A stretch of 64,000 bases of DNA, from positions 62,001-126,000 of the forward strand of contig NZ_MLYP01000013.1 in NCBI RefSeq assembly GCF_001866645.1. The letters are read 5' to 3'. Under the pieces are notes generated by a model. It did no database searches and was not told the origin of the DNA. It saw only the letters and a program-made list of their open reading frames with translations. A program made the translations under genes and the position numbers. Of the stretch, positions 44,968-53,487 are shown in pieces (position 1 is the first letter of the stretch; each line of letters starts with the position of its first letter). Origin of the DNA: Streptomyces colonosanans (GTDB lineage Bacteria; Actinomycetota; Actinomycetes; Streptomycetales; Streptomycetaceae).

Positions 44968-45552
44968 ATGCGAACCCGGGTGCGCGGCTGGCGCTGGCGG
45001 CGCAATCCGCTGCGCCGCCGGTCGGATGTCGTAGAGGCGTGGACGGCACTGGTCCTCGCGGTTCTGCTGTGCGTCGGGGCACCGCTCGCCGGCACGGCCG
45101 TGGCCTGGTGGGCGTACGGCAACGCGCACGCGGCGCAGGTGACCCAGCGCGCCCAGCGCCATCAGGTGCCGGCGGTGCTGGTCGAGGACGCCCCCGCCGC
45201 AGCGCCCTCGACGCAGAACGGCACCCAGCCCCTGTACCGCGTGAAGGTGCGCTGGACGGATCCGGAGAAGGGCACACGGACCACGCTCGCCCAGGTCCCG
45301 GCGGGCTCGCGGCGCGGCGAGCGGACAGAGGTGTGGCTGGACGCCAGGGGCAACGGCGTCACCCCACCGGCGAGCGATGCTGCGGTGTGGCAGCGCTCCC
45401 TGACGGCCGGTGTGTGGGCCGCGGGCGGTGTGGCGGGAACCGTGCTGCTGGCCCGCGCCGTGATCAGGCGGGTCGCCGAACGGCACCGCATGGCGGAGTG
45501 GGAGGCCGAGTGGGCCCGCACGGGGCCGGAGTGGCGTCGGCGGACGGCGTGA
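44968..45552 (+). CDS. Rv1733c-family membrane protein
   Basis: A 194-residue protein with two transmembrane segments (about residues 24-50 and 145-165), a positively charged N-terminus (RTRVRGWRWRRNPLRRRSD) and a central extracytoplasmic region of about 90 residues (VKVRWTDPEKGTRTTLAQVP). This matches the actinobacterial Rv1733c family, of unknown function, linked in mycobacteria to the dormancy regulon. AGGAGG five bases before the ATG is an excellent ribosome site. Confidence 0.82.
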   Translation: MRTRVRGWRWRRNPLRRRSDVVEAWTALVLAVLLCVGAPLAGTAVAWWAYGNAHAAQVTQRAQRHQVPAVLVEDAPAAAPSTQNGTQPLYRVKVRWTDPEKGTRTTLAQVPAGSRRGERTEVWLDARGNGVTPPASDAAVWQRSLTAGVWAAGGVAGTVLLARAVIRRVAERHRMAEWEAEWARTGPEWRRRTA

Positions 45553-45598
45553 CGGACCCGGCCGCACGCCCGTCGCCTCGCATCTCGGTTGCGCTGCG

Positions 45599-45832
45599 CG
45601 ACGGACACTGTCGTACTTCGACGGCGTGCACTTCGCCGCGCGCGGCCGGGCGCCCGCGCTGTTCTCGGCGGCGCTGGAGGACCAGGCATGCCCGCCGTCG
45701 ACGGTCTTCGCCGCATTCAACGCGTGGGCGCACAAGGACAAGACGATCGAGGTGTACGACTTCAACGACCACGAGGGCGGCGGCCCTTGTCAGGAGGCGG
45801 TCCAACTGCGCTGGCTGCCGGGCCGTTTCTGA
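45599..45832 (+). pseudogene. Acetylxylan esterase (AXE1 family) C-terminal remnant
   Basis: The frame reads RTLSYFDGVHFAARGRAPAL, then FSAALEDQACPPSTVFAAFN, then IEVYDFNDHEGGG and QLRWLPGRF. These are the last strands of AXE1/cephalosporin-C deacetylase enzymes, including the catalytic Asp (EDQACPPST) and His (NDHEGGG) but not the nucleophile Ser or the first 250 residues. Similarity stops at about 45599, so this is a truncated relic. Confidence 0.8.
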
Positions 45833-45891
45833 CGTCGCCGGCGAGCGCACGCTCGACGTCCGCTTCTCCGAACCGGTCAGGTGCCGCGGCC

Positions 45892-46650
45892 TCAGCCCGA
45901 ACTCGCGGTTCCCGAGCCCGCTTCGGCCTCCCGGGTGGCCACGATCAGGCGACAGCGCGGGCTGCCGTCGGGCCGGCGGCCGAAGTCCGGCAGCGCCTCG
46001 TGCTCGACCGTGAAGCCGGCGCGCGCCAACTCCCGCCGTACCTCGCCGAAGCGGAACGTCCGGTAGTACATGACGAACGGCGGCCGCCACAGGGCGTTGC
46101 GGACGCGCATCGCGGTGTCGAAGCCGAGCAGCGCCCAGTACTTCGGTGACGTCGGGTGCGGCGGGGCCCCGACCGGGAACGCTAACGTCCCTCCCGGCCG
46201 CAGTACGGCGTGGACCTGCGCGAACAGGCCGGGCAACTCGCCCGGCAGGAAGTGCCCGAAGGCACCGAAACTCACGACCAGGTCGAAGACGGGACCGAAG
46301 GGCAGGGCGCGGGCGTCGCCGCGCACCCAGGCGGCGCGTGGCGCAGCGTCGGCCCGCACCCGGTCCCGTCCAACGGCCAGCATCCCCGCGCTGAAGTCCA
46401 CGCCGGTGACACTCCGGCGGCACACCCTGCGCAGCACATCCATGCCCGCTCCCGTACCGCAGCACAGATCGAGCCCGTGGTCGAAGGGTCCCCTGGCCGC
46501 CAGCGTGTCCTCGACGGCTTTCAGGATCACGTCCGGCGTCCGGAAGGGAGTGTGGTCGAACGTGGGCGCGAGCAGGTCGTATCCGTGCTCGACCGAGGAC
46601 AGCGCCTGGACGGCCAGCTCGCGGAGGGTGGGGCCGTGCGGGGAGAACAT
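45892..46650 (-). CDS. Class I SAM-dependent methyltransferase
   Basis: A 252-residue small-molecule methyltransferase. The SAM-binding loop is GLDLCCGTGAGMDVL, acidic strand SVTGVDFSAGML, WVRGDARALPFGPVFDLVVSFGAF gives motifs II-III in overview, and VLRPGGTLAFPVG is motif IV. The N-terminus ELAVQALSSVEHGYDLLAPTFD is common in methyltransferases acting on natural products or lipids. It lies between two gene remnants (esterase and Rho), so it may have arrived with the event that truncated them. The start ATG at 46650 precedes the Rho fragment divergently. Confidence 0.88.
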   Translation of the reverse strand: MFSPHGPTLRELAVQALSSVEHGYDLLAPTFDHTPFRTPDVILKAVEDTLAARGPFDHGLDLCCGTGAGMDVLRRVCRRSVTGVDFSAGMLAVGRDRVRADAAPRAAWVRGDARALPFGPVFDLVVSFGAFGHFLPGELPGLFAQVHAVLRPGGTLAFPVGAPPHPTSPKYWALLGFDTAMRVRNALWRPPFVMYYRTFRFGEVRRELARAGFTVEHEALPDFGRRPDGSPRCRLIVATREAEAGSGTASSG

Positions 46651-46687
46651 CACCTTCAGCTTACGGGCAGCGCGAAGCCGGATCACA

Positions 46688-47347
46688 ATGGTGCTGTTGC
46701 TGGACGAGCGGCCGGAAGAGGTCACCGACATGCGGCGCTCGGTGCGCGGCGAGGTGTACGCATCCACGTTCGACCGGGCGTCCAAGCAGCACATCGCGCT
46801 CGCCGAACTGGTCGTCGAGCGGGCCAAGCGGCTGGTCGAGCAGGGGCAGGACGTCGTCCTCCTGCTCGACTCGCTGACCCGGCTGTGCCGGGCGCACAAC
46901 AACGCGGCCGCCGCCAATAGCCGCACCCTCAGCGGCGGTGTCGACGCGGCCGCCCTGCACGGTCCCAAGCGGCTTTTCGGCGCCGCCCGCCTGGCCGAGG
47001 AGGGCGGATCGCTCACCATCCTGGCCACCGCGCTGGTCGAGACCGGATCCCGCGCCGACGACTTCTTCTTCGAGGAGCTCAAGAGCACCGGGAACATGGA
47101 ACTCCGCCTGGATCGCTCTCTCGCCATGCGCCGGGTCCACCCCGCCGTCGACATCACCCCCTCCGGCACACGGCGCGAGGAACTCCTCCTGTCGGAAGGC
47201 GAGTTGGCAGCCGTACGGGGACTGCGGCGCGCCCTGCGGTCGCGCGACGGCCAGACGAGCCTGGAGATCCTGCTGGAACGGATGCGGACCACGCCCGACA
47301 ACGCGGCCTACCTGCGTCAGGTCCAGCCCACGCTGCCGGCCGGTTGA
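46688..47347 (+). pseudogene. rho: Truncated Rho transcription termination factor paralogue
   Basis: A 219-residue frame starting MVLLLDERPEEVTDM covers only the second half of Rho: Walker B QDVVLLLDSLTRLCRAHN, GGVDAAALHGPKRLFGAAR (Q-loop/R-loop region) and TRREELLLSEGELAAVRGLRR. The N-terminal RNA-binding domain and the Walker A P-loop are missing, so it cannot hydrolyse ATP alone. The residues differ from housekeeping Rho (for example LTRLCRAHNNAA), which indicates an accessory rho gene. The frame is intact to a normal end, so a recent truncation or an expressed fragment is possible. Confidence 0.8.
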
Positions 47348-47452
47348 ACGGCCCGGCCCTACGGGCCCGGCGTGCGGCATCCGGGTGCACGTTTCCCCCA
47401 CTTGGCTCAAGCGATCGGGGCCCCGACGGTCTCTGTTCCTACGGTATTTGCT

Positions 47453-48625
47453 ATGACCGTCGCATTTCCATACCGCTTCGTCGTTTCCTGCTGTGCCCTC
47501 TTCGCGGTCGCGGCGCCGGCCCTCGCCCCGCACCCGGCCGCCGCCCAGGTGCGCACCGACCCCGGTGTCCCGTCGCCCGCGGCCTCGCAGAAGCCGCTGC
47601 TGTACCAGTCCGGCACGCAGGTCCGGATGCACCCGGGGGTACCCGAGGTCCCTGAGGTGTCGGCGCTGTCCTGGCTGGTGGCCGACGCCGACACCGGCGA
47701 TGTGCTGGCCGCGTACGACGCGCATCGCCCGCTACCGCCCGCGAGCACCCTGAAGACACTGTTCGCGCTCACGGTCCTGCCCGCACTGCCCGGCGGCACC
47801 CGGCACACCGTCACCGAGCGGGAGCTGGCAGGCATCGGTCCCGGCAGCAGCCTCGTCGGGATCAGGGAAGGGTTCACCTACCAGGTGAGTGACCTGTGGA
47901 AGGGAGTCTTCCTGCACTCCGGCAACGACGCCGTGCATGTGCTGGCCGCGCTCAACGGCGGCTGGCAGACGACGGCCCGCCAGATGCAGGCCAAGGCCCG
48001 CGCACTGGGCGCCCTCGACACCCATGTCGTCTCCCCCGACGGGTACGACGCTCCGGGTCAGGTGTCGTCGGCGTACGACCTCGCCGTGTTCGGGCGGGCG
48101 GGACTGCGCAACGAGGATTTCGCCCGATACTGCGCCACGGCCGAGTCGAGCTTCCCCGGCGACGGCGCGTCCTACGAGATCGCGAACACCAACCGGTTGC
48201 TGACCGGCCGCGACGGCGTGGCCGCCTACCCGGGGCTGATCGGCGTCAAGAACGGCTACACCAGCGGCGCGGGCCACACCCTGGTGGCCGCCGCCCGCCG
48301 CGACGGCCGCACCCTCGTGGTGACGGTGATGAACCCTCAGCGGGGCGGCGGCTTCGCGGTCTACGCGGAGACCCGCTCGCTGCTCGACTGGGGGTTCGCC
48401 GCCGCCGGGCTTATCGCGCCGGTCGGCTCCCTCGTACCGCCCAGGCCGCCCGTGTCGCGGACGTCTCACATCACGGTGCAGGGGGTGAAGCCGGGGTCGG
48501 ACGACTGGCTCGGGACGGGGACGATGATCCTGGGCGCGGTCGGCGCGGGCGCGGGAGCGGTCGCGCTGGCGCTGCGCCTGAAGGGCCGCCGGTCGGCGCG
48601 CGACTCATCGCCTGATACGCGGTGA
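47453..48625 (+). CDS. D-alanyl-D-alanine carboxypeptidase (PBP5/DacA-type)
   Basis: A 390-residue exported low-molecular-weight penicillin-binding protein. Signal peptide residues 1-32; nucleophile S98 in ASTLK with K101; SGN at 156-158; third motif KNG (266-268, for KTG) in GVKNGYTSGAG, a variant frequent in actinobacteria. A C-terminal hydrophobic helix (about 355-375) followed by RLKGRRSARD anchors it in the membrane. It trims the terminal D-Ala from peptidoglycan stems. It converges with uppP without a spacer, which places two peptidoglycan genes end to end. Confidence 0.92.
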   Translation: MTVAFPYRFVVSCCALFAVAAPALAPHPAAAQVRTDPGVPSPAASQKPLLYQSGTQVRMHPGVPEVPEVSALSWLVADADTGDVLAAYDAHRPLPPASTLKTLFALTVLPALPGGTRHTVTERELAGIGPGSSLVGIREGFTYQVSDLWKGVFLHSGNDAVHVLAALNGGWQTTARQMQAKARALGALDTHVVSPDGYDAPGQVSSAYDLAVFGRAGLRNEDFARYCATAESSFPGDGASYEIANTNRLLTGRDGVAAYPGLIGVKNGYTSGAGHTLVAAARRDGRTLVVTVMNPQRGGGFAVYAETRSLLDWGFAAAGLIAPVGSLVPPRPPVSRTSHITVQGVKPGSDDWLGTGTMILGAVGAGAGAVALALRLKGRRSARDSSPDTR

Positions 48626-49459
48626 TCAGCTGAGCACGCCGGTCGTGAGCAGGCCGAGGAGCATCACTCCGATGACGATCCGGTAGGTCACGAAGGCATT
48701 GAAGGAGTGCCGGGCGACGTACTTCAGCAGCCAGGCGATCGAGGCGTAGGCGACCACGAAGGAGACGATCGTGCCGACCGCGAGCGGTGCGGCGCCCACG
48801 CCCGCGCCCAGGGCGTCCTTCAACTCGTAGATCCCGGCGCCGGTGAGGGCCGGGATGCCGAGGAAGAACGAGAGGCGGGTGGCGGCGACACGGTCGAGGT
48901 CGAGGATGAGCGCGGTCGACATCGTGGCTCCTGAACGGGAGAAGCCGGGGAAGAGCAGGGCGAGGATCTGCGAGCAGCCGACCAGCATCGCGTCCTTGAA
49001 CGAGGTGTCGTCCTCACCGCGCTTGTGCCGGCCCGTCCGGTCGGCCGCCCACATCACGCCGGACCCGACGATCAGCGAGGCCGCGACGACCCAGAGCGAA
49101 CCGAGCACGCCGTCGATGAGCGGCTTGGCGGCCAGGCCCACGAGCACGATCGGGATGGTGGCGTAGATGACCCACCAGGCGAACTTGTAGTCGTGGTGAT
49201 GGCGCTCTTCACGGTCGGTGAGGCCGCGGAACCAGGCGGAGACGATCCGCACGATGTCCTTGAAGAAGTACAGGAGTACGGCCGCGATGGCGCCGACCTG
49301 GATGACGGCCGAGAAGCCGACGACGGACTGGTCGTCGACGGGGATCCCCATGAGCCCCTCGGTGATCTTGAGGTGACCGGTCGAGGACACGGGGAGGAAT
49401 TCGGTCACCCCCTCGACGACTCCGAGGACTACGGCCTGACCGACGTTGATGGCGCTCAT
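48626..49459 (-). CDS. uppP: Undecaprenyl-diphosphatase UppP (BacA)
   Basis: A 277-residue integral membrane enzyme that dephosphorylates undecaprenyl pyrophosphate to recycle the lipid carrier and gives bacitracin tolerance. Family signatures are VVEGVTEFLPVSSTGHLKIT (with the catalytic E/H) and LLFPGFSRSGATMST. About eight hydrophobic segments follow. The start at 49459 gives the family N-terminus SAINVGQAVVLG. It is 86 bases downstream of the crcB operon on the same strand. Confidence 0.95.
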   Translation of the reverse strand: MSAINVGQAVVLGVVEGVTEFLPVSSTGHLKITEGLMGIPVDDQSVVGFSAVIQVGAIAAVLLYFFKDIVRIVSAWFRGLTDREERHHHDYKFAWWVIYATIPIVLVGLAAKPLIDGVLGSLWVVAASLIVGSGVMWAADRTGRHKRGEDDTSFKDAMLVGCSQILALLFPGFSRSGATMSTALILDLDRVAATRLSFFLGIPALTGAGIYELKDALGAGVGAAPLAVGTIVSFVVAYASIAWLLKYVARHSFNAFVTYRIVIGVMLLGLLTTGVLS

Positions 49460-49545
49460 GGATTCCACTTCCGAGGAGTTGGCCGGCGGTGCCGTCAGTG
49501 GTGGTGCTGGAGTCGTTTCTACTATGCGCGGGTGACGTCCACGGG

Positions 49546-49920
49546 CTAGCGCCACAAAGCCTGGGTGAACGCAACCCCGACGAAGGCCGCACCGAGTCCC
49601 GCCGCCACGCTCGCGACGACGTTCACGGCGGCGTAGAACCCCGCCCCGGTCTGGGTCAGCCGCACGGTCTCATAGGAGAACGTCGAGTACGTGGTCAGCC
49701 CCCCACACAGGCCCGTGCCGATCAGGAGTTGCAGGTGGGGCGAGGCGTGACCGGCCGCGACCGCACCGGTCAGCAGGCCCAGGATCGCGGAGCCCATGAC
49801 GTTGACGACGAGGGTGCCCCAGGGGAAGACGGTGTCGTGCCCGAGTTGCACCGCACGGTCGGTGAGATAGCGCAGGGGCGCACCGACCATGGAACCGATG
49901 ATCACCAGCAGCCAGTTCAC
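49546..49920 (-). CDS. crcB: CrcB/Fluc fluoride channel subunit (second copy)
   Basis: A 124-residue four-helix Fluc protein. Signatures are [27 protein letters not shown] with the channel Asn, and [15 protein letters not shown] with the Phe/Thr/Ser fluoride track. Fluc channels are dual-topology dimers that let fluoride leak out; a second diverged subunit upstream suggests a heterodimer with fixed opposite orientations. The GTG start overlaps the DUF190 gene stop (GTGA), so the three genes are coupled. Confidence 0.94.
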   Translation of the reverse strand: MNWLLVIIGSMVGAPLRYLTDRAVQLGHDTVFPWGTLVVNVMGSAILGLLTGAVAAGHASPHLQLLIGTGLCGGLTTYSTFSYETVRLTQTGAGFYAAVNVVASVAAGLGAAFVGVAFTQALWR

Positions 49921-50336
49921 AACGAGTTCTCACCTTTCCCGTCCTCCGTGCGGGGTATGTCGCAGCGCCCCGCGTACCGGATGACCTCGCAGTCGTCGAG
50001 GATGACGAGTCCCTCGGCGACGAGTTCGTCGAGCTGGGGCAGGAAGGCGCGGACGCGTTCCTCGGTGTCAACGATGACGACGGCCACCGGCAGGTCCTCG
50101 CTCAGCGACAGCAGTCGCGAGGTGTGGATGAGCGAGGACGCGCCGAAGCCCTCGATGCCGCGGAAGACACTCGCGCCGGCGAGGCCGGCGGCGTGCGCGC
50201 GGTGCACGATCTCCGCGTAGAGGGGCTTGTGGTGCCATCTGTCGTGCTCGCCGATGAAGACGGTCAGCCGCAGGGCCCTGCCGGTCAGTCGTGTCATCGC
50301 CGCCTCCGCCGCGCGTCGGTCCTGGATCTCGTTCAT
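49917..50336 (-). CDS. DUF190 domain protein (CrcB-associated)
   Basis: A 139-residue soluble protein of the DUF190 family, which has a ferredoxin-like, PII-like fold. The core is [40 protein letters not shown] and [25 protein letters not shown]. It is often encoded next to crcB and may be a small regulator of the channel. Both ends overlap by four bases with crcB genes (ATGA at the start, GTGA at the end). Confidence 0.9.
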   Translation of the reverse strand: MNEIQDRRAAEAAMTRLTGRALRLTVFIGEHDRWHHKPLYAEIVHRAHAAGLAGASVFRGIEGFGASSLIHTSRLLSLSEDLPVAVVIVDTEERVRAFLPQLDELVAEGLVILDDCEVIRYAGRCDIPRTEDGKGENSL

Positions 50337-50809
50337 CGCCGCCGCCATGCCAGGGCACGACGGGCGGCCGTCATCGCGAGCCACACGGCCGTGAGGGCGC
50401 CGAGCGGGGTCGCGAGCAGATAGGCGAGCGCGGTGCGCGGGTGGCCTGCGTCGACCAGTTCCTGGACGCCGACGGCGTACGTCGAGAAGGTGGTGAAACC
50501 GCCGAGCACACCGGTGCCGAAGAAGGGCCGCACCAGCCGGTGGGCCGCCCATACGTCGGCGATCACGACCATGAAGACGCCGATCACGGCGCAGCCGACC
50601 AGGTTGACTCCGAAGATGGTCCAGGGGAATCCTCCGGTCCGCGTCGGCCACAGCAACGAGGCGGCGTACCGGGCGCCGGCGCCGATACCGCCGCCGAGAG
50701 CGACAACCGCCACGACCGGTCCCTGCCCCCGCCACGGTGAGGGCCGCCGGGAGGGCTCGGGCGCGGTGGCGCCGGCCGCGTCGGCGCTCTTGGGGTGCGG
50801 GACTCTCAT
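50333..50809 (-). CDS. crcB: CrcB/Fluc fluoride channel subunit (first copy)
   Basis: A 158-residue Fluc protein with a basic, proline-rich N-terminal extension of about 30 residues, then four helices. Signatures are [34 protein letters not shown] and [16 protein letters not shown]. It leads a coupled crcB-DUF190-crcB operon, consistent with a heterodimeric fluoride exporter. AGGAG lies about ten bases before the ATG. This ribosome site is part of the predicted riboswitch expression platform upstream. Confidence 0.93.
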   Translation of the reverse strand: MRVPHPKSADAAGATAPEPSRRPSPWRGQGPVVAVVALGGGIGAGARYAASLLWPTRTGGFPWTIFGVNLVGCAVIGVFMVVIADVWAAHRLVRPFFGTGVLGGFTTFSTYAVGVQELVDAGHPRTALAYLLATPLGALTAVWLAMTAARRALAWRRR

Positions 50810-51164
50810 GGACGTACTTCTCCTACTCGCCGGCCCCGGAAAGGGACACGCTCGATCGCAAGTAGGGACCGTTGGCGGCGCCACTGCCGCGGTTCGGGTA
50901 CGGCGGGCCCCACCGCCGCGCCGCGAGACACATTCGCGGCCGGGAAACAGGTTAGCCGTGAGCACGGACGCCGCGCACGCGGGCCGATGGGCGCCCACAG
51001 TGCGCCCCCGGCTGCGATCACGAGGACGTCACGCTGTGTGGGTACTTCCGCCGCGTGCTCGCCGCGCGCAACCGGTCAGTTCTGGAGAAGCCGTCCGGCG
51101 CTCCCCCGCCCTAACGTGAAACCACCGACGAACGACGTCGGTCCACATCCCGAAGGAGTACGCC
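50810..51164. other. Divergent intergenic region between crcB and the VOC gene
   Basis: A 355-base spacer. The left third contains the candidate fluoride riboswitch. The right part contains the promoter and AAGGAG ribosome site of the VOC gene. No other element was recognised. Confidence 0.4.
50822..50917 (-). promoter_or_regulatory. Candidate fluoride riboswitch controlling the crcB operon
   Basis: On the minus strand GGCGGTGGGGCCCGCC (50902-50917) fits the first hairpin of the crcB motif, whose consensus I recall as GGNGAUGGNGUUCNCC, at all but three fixed positions, with equal length. Downstream, GGTCCCTACT supplies the conserved CCUACU and can pair GUCCC with the hairpin loop's GGGGC as a pseudoknot. 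CCTACTTGC (50858-50866) can instead pair with GCGAGTAGG (50822-50830), which borders the ribosome site AGGAG. This gives a simple switch: fluoride-bound pseudoknot exposes the site, free RNA hides it. The middle stem is atypical. Confidence 0.55.
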
Positions 51165-51515
51165 ATGACCTCCGGCCTCACGACGATCATCTACCCCGTC
51201 AAGGACCTCGCCCGGGCGAAGTCCGTCTTCAGCGCCCTGCTGGAGGTGGAGCCGTACGCGGACGAGCCGTACTACGTCGGGTTCAAGGACGCGGGGCAGG
51301 ACGTCGGCCTCGACCCGAACGGCCACGCCAAGGGGATGACCGGCCCGGTGCCGTACTGGCACGTGTCCGACATCAGGGCGCGCCTCGCGGCCCTGCTGGA
51401 CGCCGGGGCCGAACTGCTCCAGGACGTCAAGGACGTCGGTGGCGGCAAGCTGATCGCCTCGGTGAAGGACCCGGACGGCAACCTCGTGGGGCTCATGCAG
51501 GAGACGTCCGCATAG
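51165..51515 (+). CDS. VOC (glyoxalase/bleomycin-resistance fold) protein
   Basis: A 116-residue single VOC module. It starts GLTTIIYPVKDLARAKSVFSALL, with the usual first metal-side strand, and ends LIASVKDPDGNLVGLMQE, the second conserved strand with E as a possible metal ligand. There is one beta-alpha-beta-beta-beta pair, so it would function as a dimer. Candidate roles are small-molecule binding or isomerisation; none can be assigned. AAGGAG lies six bases before the ATG. Confidence 0.85.
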   Translation: MTSGLTTIIYPVKDLARAKSVFSALLEVEPYADEPYYVGFKDAGQDVGLDPNGHAKGMTGPVPYWHVSDIRARLAALLDAGAELLQDVKDVGGGKLIASVKDPDGNLVGLMQETSA

Positions 51516-51556
51516 GTCGCCGCCGGGCGTCGAAACTTGTTGCAGGCGCACTAGTT

Positions 51557-51592
51557 GCACGGTAATCGAGTTGGCGATTTCTGTTACCGTGC
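51557..51592. promoter_or_regulatory. Inverted repeat upstream of marR, likely operator
   Basis: GCACGGTAA and TTACCGTGC are exact inverted repeats 18 bases apart, the second ending five bases before the MarR start codon. Two further TTGCA elements lie just upstream (51539-51560). This fits an autoregulated MarR promoter. Confidence 0.6.
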
Positions 51593-51596
51593 GACC

Positions 51597-51986
51597 ATGT
51601 CAGCGAAATCGGCCGGTTCCCGGCTGGCGGAACAGTGGCGGGACATCTTGTCGGTGCACGCGCGCACCATGTGCGAGATCGACCGTGCACTCCATCCGCA
51701 CGGGCTCGGCGCCAGTGACTTCGAGGTGCTCGACGTCCTCGCCGCCGAGACGCCCGCGCACAGCGACCAGTGCCGGGTGCAGAACATCGCCGGACGTGTC
51801 CATCTGAGCCAGAGCGCCCTGTCCCGGCTGATCGGACGACTGGAGAAGGACGGCCTGGTGCGGCGATCCATCTGCGAGGAGGATCGGCGCGGGGTGTGGG
51901 TGGGCCTGACCGACAAGGGCCGCGAGCTGCACGCCCAGGTGCTGCCGCTGCAACGCGACGTCCTGGCCCGCATGCTGACCGGTTAG
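51597..51986 (+). CDS. MarR family transcriptional regulator
   Basis: A 129-residue MarR protein. The HTH is VQNIAGRVHLSQSALSRLIGRLE with LEKDGLVRRSICEEDRRGVWVGLT as the following helix and wing in overview. Two cysteines (C26-region TMCEID and SDQCRVQ) and one in the wing (SICEED) could allow redox sensing, as in the OhrR/MgrA branch, though this is only a possibility. No ribosome site is clear, and the perfect inverted repeat just upstream suggests autoregulation. The VOC gene 81 bases upstream is on the same strand and may be a target. Confidence 0.88.
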   Translation: MSAKSAGSRLAEQWRDILSVHARTMCEIDRALHPHGLGASDFEVLDVLAAETPAHSDQCRVQNIAGRVHLSQSALSRLIGRLEKDGLVRRSICEEDRRGVWVGLTDKGRELHAQVLPLQRDVLARMLTG

Positions 51987-52072
51987 AACACGGGATCGAG
52001 GAGGGCGCCCACCCCCAGACTTCCTCGATGCGGGAAAAGGCGTCCGAGGCGGTCGGCCCGTGCCCTGCCCCG

Positions 52073-52483
52073 TCACCCCTGAGGTCGAACCAGCAGTGTG
52101 CGGACTCCGTCGGAGTTGAGCGTCAGGCCGTGCGGCGAGGCCGCATCGATGGTGAGTGTGAGGTCGCTGGCGGAGGGCCACTGGGAGGCGAGCGCGCCGA
52201 GCGGCACGAGCCGGTAGCGCGAGACGAACGGCAGCAGGTCGGCCATCTCCGTCTCCGAGGTGAACACGGGGACCGTCTGCTCGCCGTCCGGCTGCTCCAG
52301 AACGGGCAGCGCCACGGTGTTGGGATTGGCGGCCTCCTCCTCGGTGGCGTCGTCCGGCACCGGGACGAGCACATCGCTCCCGGCCAGCGCGTCCAACGCG
52401 TCCGCGTCCTCGGCGTGCGCCGCGAGGGTGGTGAGCGCTTCCTGTGCCGCGGTCTGGTGGTGGTTCCTGTCGGGTATGTCCAT
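52073..52483 (-). CDS. SseB-like domain protein
   Basis: A 136-residue acidic soluble protein. The pattern ALDALAGSDVLVPVPDDATEE, LPVLEQPDGEQTVPVFTSETEMADLLPF and LVPLGALASQWP matches the SseB N-terminal domain (enhanced serine sensitivity), found in many actinobacterial proteins of unknown function. The frame remains open upstream, but ATG at 52483 starting MDIPDRNHHQTAAQEAL gives a normal composition. No operon partner is evident; TerD lies 270 bases upstream on the same strand. Confidence 0.78.
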   Translation of the reverse strand: MDIPDRNHHQTAAQEALTTLAAHAEDADALDALAGSDVLVPVPDDATEEEAANPNTVALPVLEQPDGEQTVPVFTSETEMADLLPFVSRYRLVPLGALASQWPSASDLTLTIDAASPHGLTLNSDGVRTLLVRPQG

Positions 52484-52755
52484 GGCAGATCCCCAGATAG
52501 TGGCGGACGGGCGCGCCGGAATCATCGCCTCCGGACGCACCCCTTCTCGTGTACCCGCCGGGGCTTGGCACATACCTGACGCCACAGCCGGGAATCGGGC
52601 GTCCGGCCTCGACTGCCGGATCCGTGTGATGCCGGGCCGGCGACGGTCCACGTCACCGCTTCACGCCCCCGGGCCGACGCGAGCAACGCCCTGTCACGAG
52701 GCGCTCACCGGCACGCCAGAATCCTCACCCGCCAAGGCGGCCGAGGCCGGTTCCG

Positions 52756-53331
52756 TCAGACGTTGACCCCAAAGTCGGCGGCGATGCCGCGCAAGCCCGA
52801 GGCATACCCCTGGCCGACGGCGCGGAACTTCCATTCACCTCCGTGCCGGTACAGCTCACCGAAGACCATGGCGGTCTCGGTGGAGGCGTCCTCGGACAGG
52901 TCGTAGCGGGCGATCTCCTGGCCGTTCGCCTGATTGACCACGCGAATGAAGGCGTTGCGGACCTGCCCGAAGCTCTGTCCCCGCGCGTCCGCCTCGTGAA
53001 TGGAGACCGGGAAGACGATCTTGCCCACCTCGGCCGGCACCGCGGACAGGTTCACCTTGATCGACTCGTCGTCACCCTCGCCCTCACCCGTCAGATTGTC
53101 ACCGGTGTGCTCCACCGAACCGTCCGGGCTACTGAGGTTGTTGTAGAAGACGAAGTGCTGGTCGGAAAGGACCCTCCCCGATACATCGAGCAACAACGCG
53201 GACGCGTCCAGGTCATAGTCCGCACCGGTCGTGGTGCGGACGTCCCAGCCCAGCCCCACCAGCACCTGACTCAACCCCGGCGCCTCCTTGCTCAGCGACA
53301 CGTTGCCACCCTTGGACAGGGAAACTCCCAC
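52756..53331 (-). CDS. TerD family calcium-binding stress protein
   Basis: A 191-residue TerD-domain protein. It begins [21 protein letters not shown] and carries the two acidic calcium loops [12 protein letters not shown] and [10 protein letters not shown]. The remaining signature [53 protein letters not shown], given here in overview, is intact. Streptomyces has many TerD paralogues tied to tellurite resistance and calcium-dependent development. The start is GTG at 53331, after GGGAGG. It is divergent from the TatB-like gene. Confidence 0.93.
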   Translation of the reverse strand: MGVSLSKGGNVSLSKEAPGLSQVLVGLGWDVRTTTGADYDLDASALLLDVSGRVLSDQHFVFYNNLSSPDGSVEHTGDNLTGEGEGDDESIKVNLSAVPAEVGKIVFPVSIHEADARGQSFGQVRNAFIRVVNQANGQEIARYDLSEDASTETAMVFGELYRHGGEWKFRAVGQGYASGLRGIAADFGVNV

Positions 53332-53408
53332 GACTCGTCCTCCCGACTGTGCACTGTCTGTACGGTCACTGACTTCCAACGCCGGGAAGGCCCGCACGGT
53401 TCCGACGT

Positions 53409-53425
53409 TTGCGCAATGTCTAAAG
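53409..53425 (+). promoter_or_regulatory. TTGCGCAA motif, copy 1 (TerD / TatB-like intergenic)
   Basis: TTGCGCAATGTCTAAAG contains the perfect palindrome TTGCGCAA followed by a TG-T-TAAA block. It lies between TerD and the TatB-like gene. The same arrangement occurs at 53964 and 54458. Confidence 0.5.
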
Positions 53426-53487
53426 TATCGCCACCGGAGTCTTCGCCGACGGGCGGACCGGGCGGCAGCGAAGGCGAGGAATGCCGG

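Noticed and set aside
47349..47369. GGCCCG…CGGGCC hairpin after the Rho fragment
   Set aside because: A six-pair G/C stem with a mismatch just outside is too common in this sequence to call a terminator.
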